Shown: positions 33,994-45,700 of the stretch, in pieces
Position numbering within the stretch: position 1 is the stretch's first letter
How the letters are laid out: every line of letters starts with the position of its first letter
NCBI GenBank assembly: GCA_009760855.2
Contig: WPIO01000009.1
Coordinates: forward strand, 3,467,001-3,531,000
Reading direction: 5' to 3'
Origin: Cristatella mucedo
Taxonomy: Eukaryota; Bryozoa; Phylactolaemata; Cristatellidae
Length of the DNA stretch: 64,000 nucleotides
Translations under genes and position numbers: made by a program
Notes under the pieces: generated by a model
Seen by the model: the letters and a program-made list of their open reading frames with translations, nothing else
Databases searched by the model: none
Told to the model about the DNA's origin: nothing

Positions 33994-35007
33994 GTTCTCA
34001 TATTTCTCTCTGCTGCATTTACTGCGATATCGATTGGGATTGTCATTGCTGAGCCGCACTTCCTGCAACCAGATTTCCAGTCTGGATCGATTTTTGATAC
34101 AGTCTCGAACAAGTCCAGATCGGTGGCAGACTCGGTGGCTTTCATCCTCTTAGAAGCAGATCTGGCTGTGTTCACCTACTTCCTCCTAGAGTTCTTCATG
34201 CGACTTGCAGTGTCACCGAACAAAGCACTTCATCTTGCTTCAGGCCAATGCATTACTGATATAGTGTGCCTCGTAGGCCAGGCTGCGTGGATTGTTGGAT
34301 GCTACCTACCGGATGAAGAAGGTGTCGATAACGAGCCCTACGATGTCTTCCGGCACATCGTCAGATTCCTGGGAATATTGCAGCTGCTGAGAGTCGTGAG
34401 TGTACTCCGTCATAGCGACATGGCCAAGGTGCTCATGTACACGGTGATTACGTCACTTCACGAACTGGCAGTTGTCGTCACGTTCTTCACCTCCTTTGTC
34501 ATCGCCTTCGCCTGTCTAGCTCACTATGCCGAGCAGAGCACGTTCCCGACCATTATAGGCGCCTGCTGGTGGTCCTTTATCACGTTGACCACTGTGGGCT
34601 ACGGCGACGTGGTCCCGACAACCGCTGGCGGCTACGTCGTCGCTTCACTCTGCGCTCTGGGTGGCGTTTTCATTATTGCCTTCACTCTGCCAGTCGTCGT
34701 TAGCAATTTCAACGTCTACTACAGTCACGTGCGATCGAAAAAGCAGTGGAAGCAAAAGTGCGAGCGCGCCAAGCGAGCGCAGACATTCTGGAAGGCGTTG
34801 CCGCTCGTAAAGCCGCCCGCGGGAGACCTCGGGGGAAAAAGCGGCAGCGTCGAGCGAATGAGAGGAGCAGAGACGCCGGATACAGCGTGTATCCAAGACG
34901 AGGCGTCGTGCAAGCATCGAGTATTGCCGCGCAATGCCGCAGAGCTGCGGCCCCAAGCCGCAGCTCTGCGGCATTGCGCTAGCAGAGCCCCTTCCGAAGA
35001 GCCCTAG
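33994..35007 (+). CDS. Kv gene B, exon 3: S1-S6 and C-terminus of a divergent Kv channel
   Basis: 337 codons and a TAG stop; acceptor gcattgtag/GTT, phase 0. With exons 1 and 2 the protein is 536 residues, the usual size for a Kv subunit. Numbering in the full protein: S1 about 200-219, S2 about 256-271 (FTYFLLEFFMR), S3 about 286-302, S4 about 323-338, filter TTVGYGD 398-404, S6 about 413-440. S4 positions read Arg323, Gly326, Gln329, Arg332, Ser335, Arg338 where basic residues are usual at all six. The PVP bend is Thr430-Leu431-Pro432. The post-S6 stretch QWKQKCERAKRAQTFWKALP matches gene A. The Ala/Arg-rich tail has no recognised domain and includes a perfect DNA hairpin. Gene A is its nearest paralogue. 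Confidence 0.95.
   Translation, partial: VLIFLSAAFTAISIGIVIAEPHFLQPDFQSGSIFDTVSNKSRSVADSVAFILLEADLAVFTYFLLEFFMRLAVSPNKALHLASGQCITDIVCLVGQAAWIVGCYLPDEEGVDNEPYDVFRHIVRFLGILQLLRVVSVLRHSDMAKVLMYTVITSLHELAVVVTFFTSFVIAFACLAHYAEQSTFPTIIGACWWSFITLTTVGYGDVVPTTAGGYVVASLCALGGVFIIAFTLPVVVSNFNVYYSHVRSKKQWKQKCERAKRAQTFWKALPLVKPPAGDLGGKSGSVERMRGAETPDTACIQDEASCKHRVLPRNAAELRPQAAALRHCASRAPSEEP
34929..34979. repeat. Perfect 23-bp inverted repeat within coding sequence
   Basis: Arms 34929-34951 and 34957-34979 are exact reverse complements with a 5-base loop (cccaa). The arms are rich in GCNGC. The hairpin codes for the segment around AAELRPQAAALRHC near the C-terminus of Kv gene B. A further GC-rich, self-complementary patch follows at 35034-35085. 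Confidence 0.95.
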
Positions 35008-38000
35008 TAGGACCGGCTCAGAGAGGGCTTGCGTGGCGGCGGCGGCGGCGCCTAGCGCCGTTCGGCGCCGCTGCGCGTCGCCGTGGCACTTTAGCAGGCC
35101 CTTTTTGAGGGAACCGCTCGGGCGGAATGAGCGCTTCGAACTGGTACCGACATTAGAGGCCGGCGTCCATGTAGACCTTTCATTTTCGTGCCTCAAGCAA
35201 CGAAAGCTTTACACGGCCAGTTATCTGAGAGAAATCGCTAACGCCAGGCCCGCGGCGATCTACTACACGTACATGCACACTTGCTGCTGCTCCTCAGTGA
35301 AAAAAAGGAGATTTCAATTCGGAAATCAATCGCTCGGGTTTAGCGCAGAACTTTTTTCAGAACGCGATGCCTTTTCTTGCACATGGCAGTTTTGACAGCA
35401 TTATAGGTTCTGGAAGTTGAACGCTAATAACGCTCGCTCGAAGGTAATTCCGTGATATTCAGAAGTAGAGTGAGGCTTTTAAGAGTCTGAATAAGCCACG
35501 TGGCTGAGACCTCCATTGAGTATAAAAAAAATAACATGAACAGGACCAAACATGTTTTTTTATTGGTTAACGTTGTGAAATTCATAATAAAAAGAAGAAA
35601 TTTAGGTGAAGGTCGTAGTGACGAATATGCATGCTGCAGAAGGTGTCTCATTGCTACGGCAGAAATACTGCACAAAGTGAGTTACACTGGTCCGGGGGGG
35701 GGCTGCATTAAATGCAAGAAATAGCTAACCACCGCATTATCTAAGTGCATACGAATGGTTGCAAAATTATAAAACTGAAAGTGGGCAGATTAAATTGTAG
35801 AGCCGATGTGGTTCTCTAGCAATAAATCATTTTGGATTAAAGAGATACCCAAATAGTCTGCAAAGGCTACATACAGTAAAGACGCTCGTGACCTAATTGT
35901 GAGGTTGAGGCTTACAAGCCTCTGTAGTACATTATGTCGTTATTAGTCATAAGGTTTGTGCTGTGACCATTTAATTTAGGAAAGTTAGCTGCCTTGTAAG
36001 CAAATTTTGGATATACAAACTATTAGATTTGAGTAAAGTCGAGGTGTTTTGCGGTAGGTAATAATAATGAGAAACACAATTGATAAAATTGTCTGCCTAT
36101 CACCATGAGAATATTAAAACTCTGTTTAAGCACTGTTATAATGCGGAAAATGAAGTGGCTCTATGAATAGTCATAAACCCATAACTTCAGCGTGCATAAT
36201 TTCAAAAAGGCAGCATATCCGCCAGCAGGTGGTGCACTAGGCGAAACGTACCACTGTCTTTGGTATGCAGTACGCTAGATCCCACAGGATTCCTAATTAG
36301 TCCTGAGTGACACAATTTAAGGATAATAATAAATCCCAGCGTACTTGCTTTAGCACTTTTGTTGCTGGAAGAAAGTTAGCTGCACGTTTAGATAGAACTC
36401 AGCTAATCACGAATAGTTGAACGTCCATGACAGTTTTAGTTTCGAGATCTTTCCGTTGGTTGCCAGTGTTTCCGACTTTTTTTTATTCATCATGATGCTA
36501 TACTACGCGTGCGATGGATATGTTGCGACCAATGATGATGTCAGTATTGCGACTTTTGTTTGTGTGTCTCAAACAGGCAAACAACTCAGTGCTAACTCCA
36601 TATTTAATCTGAGTGGCAGCGTCTCGCACGAAACAAAACAGCGAGTAAGAAAATTCCAATCTGCGCGTAATCTTGCACGATAGTCATCGTGTAGATGAAA
36701 ATTACCGGCTCTGGGTCGAACCGAATACGTAACCGTCGTCTTCTGCATCGCTCTCATACCCCGCTGGTGCAGCATGTGCTTTGTGCGCCTTCGACGAACG
36801 GCTTGCCCGAGTAACCCTGCCTCTCTTTCGGACGTGTGCGAGCAGATTGTCAACTCGCTTCTCGATGGTAAAAGCTGGCGCTTCCATGTTCCACGTGCGG
36901 CTCGACTAGTGAGTAAAGGAAAGGTCGACGATTGCGCTCCGTTCGCGCAACGAACGGCATCACTTCCCTCTATGAGCAGCGGGCCAACACAATTGGGAGC
37001 GCGAGCGAGCGAGCGAGCAGCGCTAACAGTTCGTATTCAAGCCGCCGCGGCGGCAAGTAATTGGCATTTGCAAAGCAGCCCTCGTGCACACGTCAGCAAC
37101 GAGCACTGGTTGCCAGTATTTGTTTTCGGCATCTTAAGCCTTTTAAGATGGGACTTTTAAACTGCTCCATTTACATTGTAGCTGCATGCCTTTTGTAAAA
37201 TCCGTAACTCAGCCAATACTTCACGGATCAATATGGAATTTCAATTTTAAGCTCATCTCTACTTTTCCATGTAAGAGATAGCTCATCGTTAATCTAAGTT
37301 GAATAGGTTTTGCTCTGAACTTCCAGGATTGCAAGAGATCTAGCTCCAGAACGTATTAAAGACATGTGTGGCAATACTTATTTAACCTAAATAAACAAAC
37401 CATTGAAGCAGTGGGCGAGTAGAGGTAAACTCATATATCAATTTTATTATTTATCCGTGAATTATTGGCCGGTTTATAGATTTAAGATGGCACAAAAAGA
37501 CACTGCAAATGAAGTTGTTTAAAATTCACAAGCATGCACCTCAAAAAGCTACAAATATGTACCTCTATGCATCAAATTTCAAAAGTTGGGACACCAGCCG
37601 TTTATCATGCTGAGATCGGTGCATTTTCTATTTATGGATAGGTTGCTGCCAGTTTACTTCGAGGTTAGACGTGGCTTACAAAATCGTTTTCGTTGTATGT
37701 GGAAATTTTCAAAACTTCTGATTCCATTTCTAACATTGTTTTCTTTTAAAAGGTACACTGAACTGATATTCAATTTTTAGACGATTTTTATTTCCAGTAT
37801 TTGCTCTTAACATTCACCTTTAATAACAAAACATCGGTTCCAAAATTATAATTACAACTGCACCTCACATACTTTAACTGATTCTCAATTGCTCTACGAA
37901 GTTTCCCGAGTCAGTTTTTCAGCTTCTTTTTTAGCTAAACGCAGGAGAGAAATATTTGATTTCGGAACCTGCCTTTGCCAGCGGAGGTTCTCGAATAGAA

Positions 38001-38059
38001 AATTATTAGTAACACCTGTGGGTAATATTTTTCAATTAGTCTTGCCGACAGACTAAGCA
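35008..38059. other. 3' flank of Kv gene B and unassigned DNA
   Basis: Candidate polyadenylation signals are AATAAA at 35586-35591 and 35821-35826. A GC-rich patch with (GAGC)n lies at about 36900-37060. From 37.1 kb the sequence is AT-rich. No further exon is recognised. Confidence 0.45.
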
Positions 38060-38375
38060 GGTCAATGCTTCAAGCTCAGCTGGAACTCGCTTCCACGATT
38101 TTTACGCAACGACATCTACTCTCCTGCTCCCGACTATGGCACATCCTTTCCAGCCGTCCTGAGCCACTACTTCCAAGCTACTCGCTACCTCAACTGCTCT
38201 CCTGACTCAGCTTTGCTTCCCACTTTCTCTTTTTTTGCGGGATATGAAACCTGTTAGCTGCCGAATACCAAACCTCCTAGGCTTTCAGTTTGCAATACAA
38301 AACTCTCCTGCCGAACACCCACACAGTCTTTGTGGCTTTGTGGAGTTACAGATGGAGATACATACATGCATACAA
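38060..38375 (+). mobile_element. LINE family 1, 3' fragment
   Basis: Begins near [23 protein letters not shown], then the 3' UTR through ctttgtggagttacagatgg. An extra T run near 38228 shifts the frame in the LLRETK region. Confidence 0.85.
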
Positions 38376-39854
38376 ACCTTCCTAAAGAAATAAAACAAAA
38401 GTTATTTGTCAACCAACGTGCGAGTTTTTGCAAATCCACAGCTTGTTGTTCGTTAAGGCAAAGTATGCCATAAGTAATAGCAGACCTTGAGCTCAGTTTT
38501 ACGGTTACAAATTAACCAGTTTCCTAAATGGGAGCTTGCAAACATAAGCTAGATCACACGACAATGCCATACTCTCAGTAAAATGCCTTAGGGTGCTTGT
38601 TACCTCTGAATTCAGGACCTTATAATTTTGCATTTTCCTATACCAAATTACCTAATCAGCCAGTCTTATTCAAACCCCTAGCACTGTTTTAACTCGATCC
38701 GCGTCAGGTTTCATCGTTCATTGCGTATTTCGTTCTCCTCCTTAAACTGCCTCCTGATAGATTTGCCTGCGGCTAATTTGCTCTAGGCTGGCGGGATGAA
38801 TAAGCAGAAGCACTAAGCCAGTGAATCTGTTTATTTTTGTGTGAAATATCAATTATTAGGTTTTTATTAGCCTACTTACCACCATCAAAAGTTTTGCTAA
38901 CCACAGTCTTAGCAAATATGCCGCCATCGAGCAATTCAGCGCCGTCTCCTCGTTGGCAACGTGTACGTATATGAACTGAAATATGATAAGAAATGCGGCA
39001 TCTTGCAAGTGCACATTTACTTGGTCTTTCTAGAGATACAATTGCGTGTTTTGGCTGCTTAAATGAGCACTTTCAAGTTCCATGCACCCATGATTATGGC
39101 AGCCCATTGATAGAATCCGTCACTCCTGGCTGCTGCAAGGCTCCTGCTTAAGCGAAGAAAAATGGCAAAATGCAAAAGTAGTCTGGCATTTTTTGCGAGC
39201 TGTTTTGCTGCTTATTAGAGCAAATTTAAAACTACCATCATTTATGTTTAAAGCTATTTTTAGTAATAAGAAATCTCATCGAATGCAATTAGTAAAATAT
39301 AATTCGTACCGCTGGGAATTTTTGCCGGCAGCTCAGTACATTCTAGGTAAAAGCTACGAGTATTTTGCAATCGACACGCAAGCTAACGTGTCCTAAAATC
39401 AAATGTATGTATTTTTAAGAACAGAAGTATTATTTTTGCATAAGGGTTTCGTATTTTGAAACGCAAATATATAGCGCCACTTTTTAATTCTCCTTGTGAC
39501 TGGCAATACTGTTTCTGCATACTTAAACCTTAGGCGTCATATTGTGAGCTTGGTGACCCGTTAAAAGCATGGCAGATCAGCAGACTCGCATACAACAGAG
39601 CCGTCCTTGAGAAAACAGCGTCTGAGTGCCTTCACGAGGACTTCACCAGTTCTAGCTTTGGGAAATTTTCAATGCCTTCGCCAGATTCCGATATGGGGCT
39701 TTTGTCATGTCAGCTAACCACGCGGCTTCTACACTTCAGCTGCTGCGTTTTGTCACAGTATTTTCTACATGAAGAATGCGCCTACATGCTCAGGTCAACC
39801 TGAGAAACGAAGAATGGCAATTCAGATTTTTACTTCGATCTCAAGTGTCATGCA

Positions 39855-39950
39855 AAGTTTTTATAACAGTAATAATGATATTACACTTGATAAATCGCCC
39901 TCAGTGAACTCAATCTCTTTCTAGGTGCTTTACATTTGCTTCACATTTTA
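39855..39950 (-). mobile_element. LINE family 2, reverse 3'-tail fragment
   Basis: Has atattacacttgataaatcg, then ctcaatctctttctaggtgc and the end of the UTR; about 95 bp only. Confidence 0.75.
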
Positions 39951-40094
39951 ACGGAAAAGTAGCTTGCATTGGATGATATTTTGATATAGCTAAACCCAAA
40001 GATATTAAACCTTGATTCTCGTACATCAAATAGAGGTACGTTCATATTCTTCCAGTCGCTTGTTTTTTCTAGTTTTTCTTGACTATGTAATTTA

Positions 40095-40750
40095 CTCGGT
40101 TTGACTATTGTAATTACCTTTTGGCTGGGCTACCAAAGAAAGCATCTAGGCAACTGCAGCCGACTATGAATATGGCTGCAAGGCTAGTCTTCAAGTCCCA
40201 GAGGTTTGAGCACGTGTCTCCTTTGCTAAAAGAGCTAGGATGGATGCCGGTTGAGCAACCGATACAGAGCCAAGTTCTTACGCTGACCCTCATGTCCCAC
40301 CATGACTTGGCTCCTCCATACGTGGCTGAACTGCTACACCAGTTTCAGCCTCCTCGTGCCCTCAGATCTTGTGTGGACAATAAATTAGCTGTTCCATTCC
40401 TCCGCTTAAAGACCGTTGGCGACAGAAGCTTTAGCTCTGCAGGTACTAAAATTTGGAACTCGCTTTCTCAATTCTTACGCAACGACAACTACTCTCCTGC
40501 TGCCGACTATGGCTCATCCTTTTCAGCGGTCCTGAGCTGCTACTTCCATGCTACTCACGACCTTAACTTCTCTCCCGACTCAGCTATGCTTCCCACTTTC
40601 TCTTTGTTGCGTGAGCAGAAGTCTGTTGGATACCGAATGCGTACCGAAAGCCGCTTAAGCTGAGTGCGCTATACAAGACTCTCCTGCGTAACACCCACAT
40701 AGTCTTTATAATTTTGTGAAGTTACAGACGGAAATGCATTACATTACTAA
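40095..40750 (+). mobile_element. LINE family 1, well-preserved 3' fragment
   Basis: Open frame of 180 codons from [22 protein letters not shown] to the end of the ORF (stop at 40661-40663), then the family 3' UTR ending ...gaaatgcattacattac. It is close to the copy at 1-1372 and probably a younger insertion than the decayed copies. It is 5'-truncated at the [10 protein letters not shown] region. Confidence 0.9.
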
Positions 40751-41099
40751 TCCAGCACTGAGATCCTGTGCTGCCACTGTTATTTGATTTCAACCAGGCT
40801 TAGTTGCTGCTGGCAATTCGGTACTTATCGTAGGTGCTCAAAGGAAATTTTAATTTTACCCTGTGTCATGAAACTCTTTGCTTATTTAACAAGTTCGAGT
40901 GGATAGGGCGAGCGATTATCCTAAGCTTCATTATGTTCAAGAGTCAAGGGCCTGTAATAACCCACACACTTGCTTTATAAAACATGCGTACACTCACCAT
41001 AATTCTGAATATTTATACGTTGGTAAAAAAAAGTCGTTACTTTGGTGGGGTATGACTCAATTTTCGGAACTACGTAATATTGACTCAGTTCGATCATTT

Positions 41100-41755
41100 T
41101 TTCCCTACATGCCTTCAAATCTGCTTGAGACAGCGTCTTAAGTTACTGTGAACCTTAGAGCTCACTTCCAACTGAAATTGCGTCATCTTCTGAATTGAAG
41201 AAATTCAAAAAGAAGTTATAAACCTGGCTGATCCACACAGCTTTGCTTTTTTCAAGTGAACCCGCCTTGTGTGTAGCTATGCGTTACGAAACTGTAAATG
41301 CCGTGACTAACTGTGGTAGTCACACTCGTTTGACCCAGGTGTAAGGTACTGGCATTTAACAGCCGAGGTTGTAGGCTCGAGCCATTGGCGTAAATAAAAC
41401 ATAGGGATAGAGATTAAGCTCTCTTAGGGTGCTACACAAGTGATATAATTTTTTTCCACAAGAGCGTTATTATTTTTCTGTCTTTTGTCCTGCGCAATAT
41501 GCTTACATGTGCATGATGGAGCGCATGATGCTAACTACAACACAACTTAACTACCGACCGTGAGTGTCTTCGTGTGTGCCTTTGCATTCTTGTCTAAGAC
41601 GAGACTTGGTTCTTTTCACATGTTTGCCTAATTACGATACGTTGCTGATCATGAATTTTCGGATATTGCTTCTCTTGCATCGAAGTGATAAGAGCCTGAC
41701 TGTAGATACAGTTCTCTCTGGAAATAATGATAAATATTTATTATTGTTATTATTG
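41100..41755 (+). mobile_element. LINE family 2, very decayed 3' copy carrying a SINE-A
   Basis: Traces include gaattgaagaaattcaaaaa and gaagttataaacctggctga (end of ORF), gtgactaactgtggtagtca in the UTR, and a degenerate tail near 41690-41755 (gatacagttctctctgg followed by ATT repeats). A SINE-A interrupts it at about 41328-41455. Confidence 0.45.
41328..41455 (+). mobile_element. SINE-A copy
   Basis: The head has gtttgacccaggtgtaaggt and gttgtaggctcgagccattg. The tail has agggatagagattaagctct and cttagggtgctacacaagtg. Confidence 0.65.
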
Positions 41756-42384
41756 TCATTGCTATCAATATTTTAAGCAATTTATTGCATACCAAACCGT
41801 GGACCGTCCGTGACCTTTTTCCTGAAATTTGCTCATCTCAGGACGGCGAAGAGGTCAAGCTCCGTTTACTGCACAAATCAAGTCTGAACAACTATTCAAC
41901 TCATTCATTGTGAATATTCATGGAAACAAATGATGATTTACTACGCCAATCAGCGAACACGCTTAAAAATGCCCATGTGTTTCATTAGTGCAAGAAACTT
42001 TCAGTGCCCTCAGCGCCCACGTCTTGTATTATGCATGAGAAGCTAGTCATTGAAACGCTGAGCGTCTCTCTCCGTAGGCACGACTCCTCAAACACTTTTC
42101 AAACTCCATTCACGTAAAGGCCAACTCCGCTTGAAAGGCATCTATTTTCTGAGCCTCCGAGCTTCAGCTTGCGGCTTCTTTGCCTAGGTGGCTACCTTCT
42201 GCGTCTCGACGGAACTGCGGTTCGATGGGTGTCTGCGATGTGTGACGGAGAATCGGGATTCCTTTTTCCCTCGCCCTCCCTTCTCTATAATCCTTATGAC
42301 TTATCTCCTCGTCCACCTTTCTGAATCCCATTCTGCGTCTCGTGACTTCCTATTTCCCTTATCTCTTGTAGCTGTGCGATACGC

Positions 42385-42517
42385 CCGATCATCTACTCAC
42401 TACCTAAACTGCTTTCCTCACTCAGCCATACTTCTCATTTTCTCTTTGTTGAGTGAGACGAAGTGTGTTTTTTGGCTACCGAATGCGTACCGAAAGCCGC
42501 TAAAGCTGTGAGTGTGG

Positions 42518-42552
<35 letters not shown>

Positions 42553-42790
42553 TAATAATATTGCACTTGATAAAGCGCCCTCAGAGAACTTAATCTCTTT
42601 CTAAGCGCTTTACATTAGCTGCAAAGGGAAATGCAATTGAATGGTAAGTAAAGTCATGCTTGAAAAACAAACAAAATGAATATGGTTAGGGGTGACATGC
42701 ACTGGGTCAGCATGCAAATGTGGCATATAAAACTCAGCGGCGCAACACCCTCGTCGTCTTTGTGGCTTTTCGTAGTTACAGGCAGAGATG
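42385..42790 (+). mobile_element. LINE family 1, 3' fragment split by a reverse LINE family 2
   Basis: 42385-42520 covers YLNCFPHSA through the end of the ORF (ccgaaagccgct). 42723-42790 resumes with ataaaactcagcggcgcaac and the UTR. The gap is filled by the reverse family 2 copy at 42521-42722. Confidence 0.85.
42521..42722 (-). mobile_element. LINE family 2, short young reverse copy nested in family 1
   Basis: A (TAA)n run, then the reverse 3' tail (gcacttgataaagcgccctc; cttaatctctttctaagcgc) and UTR to gcatgcaaatgtgg. The flanks tgtggtat (left) and tgtggcat (right) are a possible 8-bp target-site duplication with one mismatch. It belongs to the same subfamily as the copies at 54728 and 63600. 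Confidence 0.85.
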
Positions 42791-45700
42791 CATTGCACCT
42801 CCGCATGAGCACTGTCAATTGCCCACAGTAACAGGTCGGGGGTTTGCTGCTGCTGCCACGTGTGCGCTTCGCATTATCTGCGTACGCGGTTGCATCACTT
42901 AGCGGAACTCGCTTAGGCATACGCTACATCTCTCGGCGTCTCTACTCTCCCATCCGCAGTTCTCACCTCTCGCCGGTCGCCTTCTATGATAGTTACGGCT
43001 CGAGAGTTTCGGCTGCAGAAGCCTCTGGCCGACCGCCATGCGAGAGCCATTACGGAGGAGCTACATTGGCGAACCACAAATTACAACTCCTAACCACTCG
43101 AAGCGCTGGCCATCGCGGCATTTCATAATTTAAGTGAAGCATGCCACTAGCCTTTGTGCGTCTCCCTGGCGCTTGCATCCCCGCACTCCGGCTATCGCTG
43201 CAGCCGAATGAAGTACGCGGGTACTTGAAAAGCTCGCTTTTGAAATGCACTAGGTCTCGCGACCTCGCGAGAGTCTCCCGTAAACGTTCGGCCAGATTAA
43301 GTAGGTCTATTCAGTTCAAGGAGCCACATCTTAGATATATATTAAAAAAAGGCAAGCGCTAATCGTCTAGGTACATTGTGCCGTATTCAATGAAATCTCC
43401 AGCTCCGCTATCGCTGCCAAAAGAACGGCAAAAATGATTAGTCAATATAGCGTGCCGTCTGTTGCAGAAAAATCCCGAAAGCTGTTTGTGCCTCTAACTG
43501 ATAAAGCATTTGATAGTCTTAAAATCTGCTGCAATTCGTTTTATTGCATCGCGTTTCTCCGGCGACTTAGTAGATTTGCGTGTCAAGCAAGCCTCAGGAT
43601 AGGGTCAAAGTTAAAACCAGCTACTGGGGGACGCCTGCTTCCGTACTCAATACTTCCGAAGTAACGTGTCGTTCAGACGGCAGCCTTCGTGCTGATTAGC
43701 GGTCACGTCTGTGGAAACTCTGCTCTCCTCTACTAGCAAGCAGTTCCACTCGCTAACGAGCCCGACGAATTCAGAGCATAATTAGGCGGCTTTTCCTCAG
43801 CGGCTCCTCTTTTCGAGAAGTCTACGCGGGGTCGCTTGATTTGAGGAGGCAGCCGTGAGTGCGAGAGAGTGCGGTCGCTTGGAGCGCTCTCTCAGCAAGC
43901 AGCCAGAATATGCCTCAGCCGGTTTTGCACGAGCATTGCACTCGAGGCAATGCTTACGCAGTGCTCCGGCGGCGTTTCAATCGATCCAGAGGTAACAGGT
44001 GTGTGGGGGGGTATTTTCAAATCGGCTGCGCCACGGCCGTGCGTAAGCGAGAGCGGTGAAATTAGCGCGCACCTCCCGCGGCGGCGAAAGGCTGCGGCGG
44101 CGGCGGCTCGGCACGCGGCCCTCGGCACTCGCTTGCACGCCGGCCACACACCGCCAAGCCCATAGAGCTACGTCGCGGCGCCTCTGGCTGAGCCGACTCC
44201 GCTTGCCTTAGCGATTCTTTCTATGCAGCGAAAAGAGTGCGGCGCCGTAAAACCACTCGCACGCTCGAGAGCTGACGCCCGCGTTCGGCTCTCGAGCGTC
44301 CGCGTTCCGCCGCCTCGCGCGAGGAGCTGGACAAGCTTGGCGAGCGAGCGAGCGAGCGGCGAAAGCGCGCGCCGTAAAAACTCGCTCTGTGTAAACGTCG
44401 ACTCACATATAGCACCATCCATGCACTGTCTGACGCTTTACTGACACTGGGCAAATTGACGTCGGTCTTCTTCATTTTAAATCTGTCCATGCCCAGTTGT
44501 TCGCAAAATGCTGGATCGTAATATTTTTTAAAGGCAAGGCTGAAATTAAAAAGAAACACTCGTATTTGCGGTCACCTACTCAGCAACGTGGAAATTGTGC
44601 CAGTTTTACCAAAAAAGTATTAGGGTTTAGGGCTTTGTGTGGTGCAAAAATTGCTCAATGCATTTGTTGCGAAATACCGAGATCGCCGTCGGTGCAATTT
44701 TTAGAAACAGCGAAGTAAATATCGAAGACCAGACAGGCCCAACGGATCTCTATTTAGATCATTTTAGCACATAAGATATATATTTAACAATCAATATCAA
44801 AATTGAAAGTTGAAAAGCTACTACTGACTTGTTAAATCACCAGCGACGAGTATTCAGCTAGAAGAAGAACTTGGGATGAAAGGTCTACAGGACCAATGAC
44901 TTGCTTCTATTTCGGTTAAAGGCCTGCCAGAACTTAAAGGAAATATTTTTTAGCCTAACTTCTGTGAGGGGCCCATGATGCGTTCATACAAATGCATGGG
45001 TGTTCCGGGAGGTCACTATGTGATACAGATGCTTAAAAATAGCACTTGGTCTAAATCCAGTTGCTCCCATACGAAAATTCGTTTTCGATGCATTTCAATT
45101 TCCATCTCATTTCCTGTGGGCAAAGTGAAAATGTAATTCCCATAATTCCTTAAACATTCTTATTAAAAGCGAGCGTATCTATTATCTAGCAAAATGAAAA
45201 GGTATTAGAACTTTAGCAACTCTAGCACGTCAGATTCCAGCCATATGAACAGTAAAGCTATCCTAAAATGGAGGATAGCTATTTCTTATGGCCTTATTTA
45301 AGTGAAGAGAAACAAACTGCTTGGCTCCAAATTCCCACTTTTCACTTCAAAACATCCTCTAAAACCGGCGCCAGTATTCTGAGGCTTCCTCCAATTACCA
45401 CGAAAGTGTTCCTTCTTTTGCTTGGGCTTGCTGAATATTTCTGTATTTTAACTAACCAATTGACATGTTTACTTTCCAGATTGTGTGAAGCAATTAGATA
45501 TAGAATAGCTTATCTTGCGTCGCTGTATCAATTTTTAATTGTTACTACCAACCGGCAGCCTTCCTCACAGTCCTGCTTAAGATTGTTTTTGTCAAGTGTC
45601 AAAAATCGAATGTAATCTTACGAAAGTATTCACCTATCGAAACGCTTAACTTAAACTTTCTACCTCCTCATTTCACTTCGTCGGCTTAACTAGCTGAGGC

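Noticed and set aside
34645-35196. 183-codon reverse-strand frame
   Set aside because: It is a shadow of the GC-rich 3' end of Kv gene B exon 3 and the GC-rich flank.
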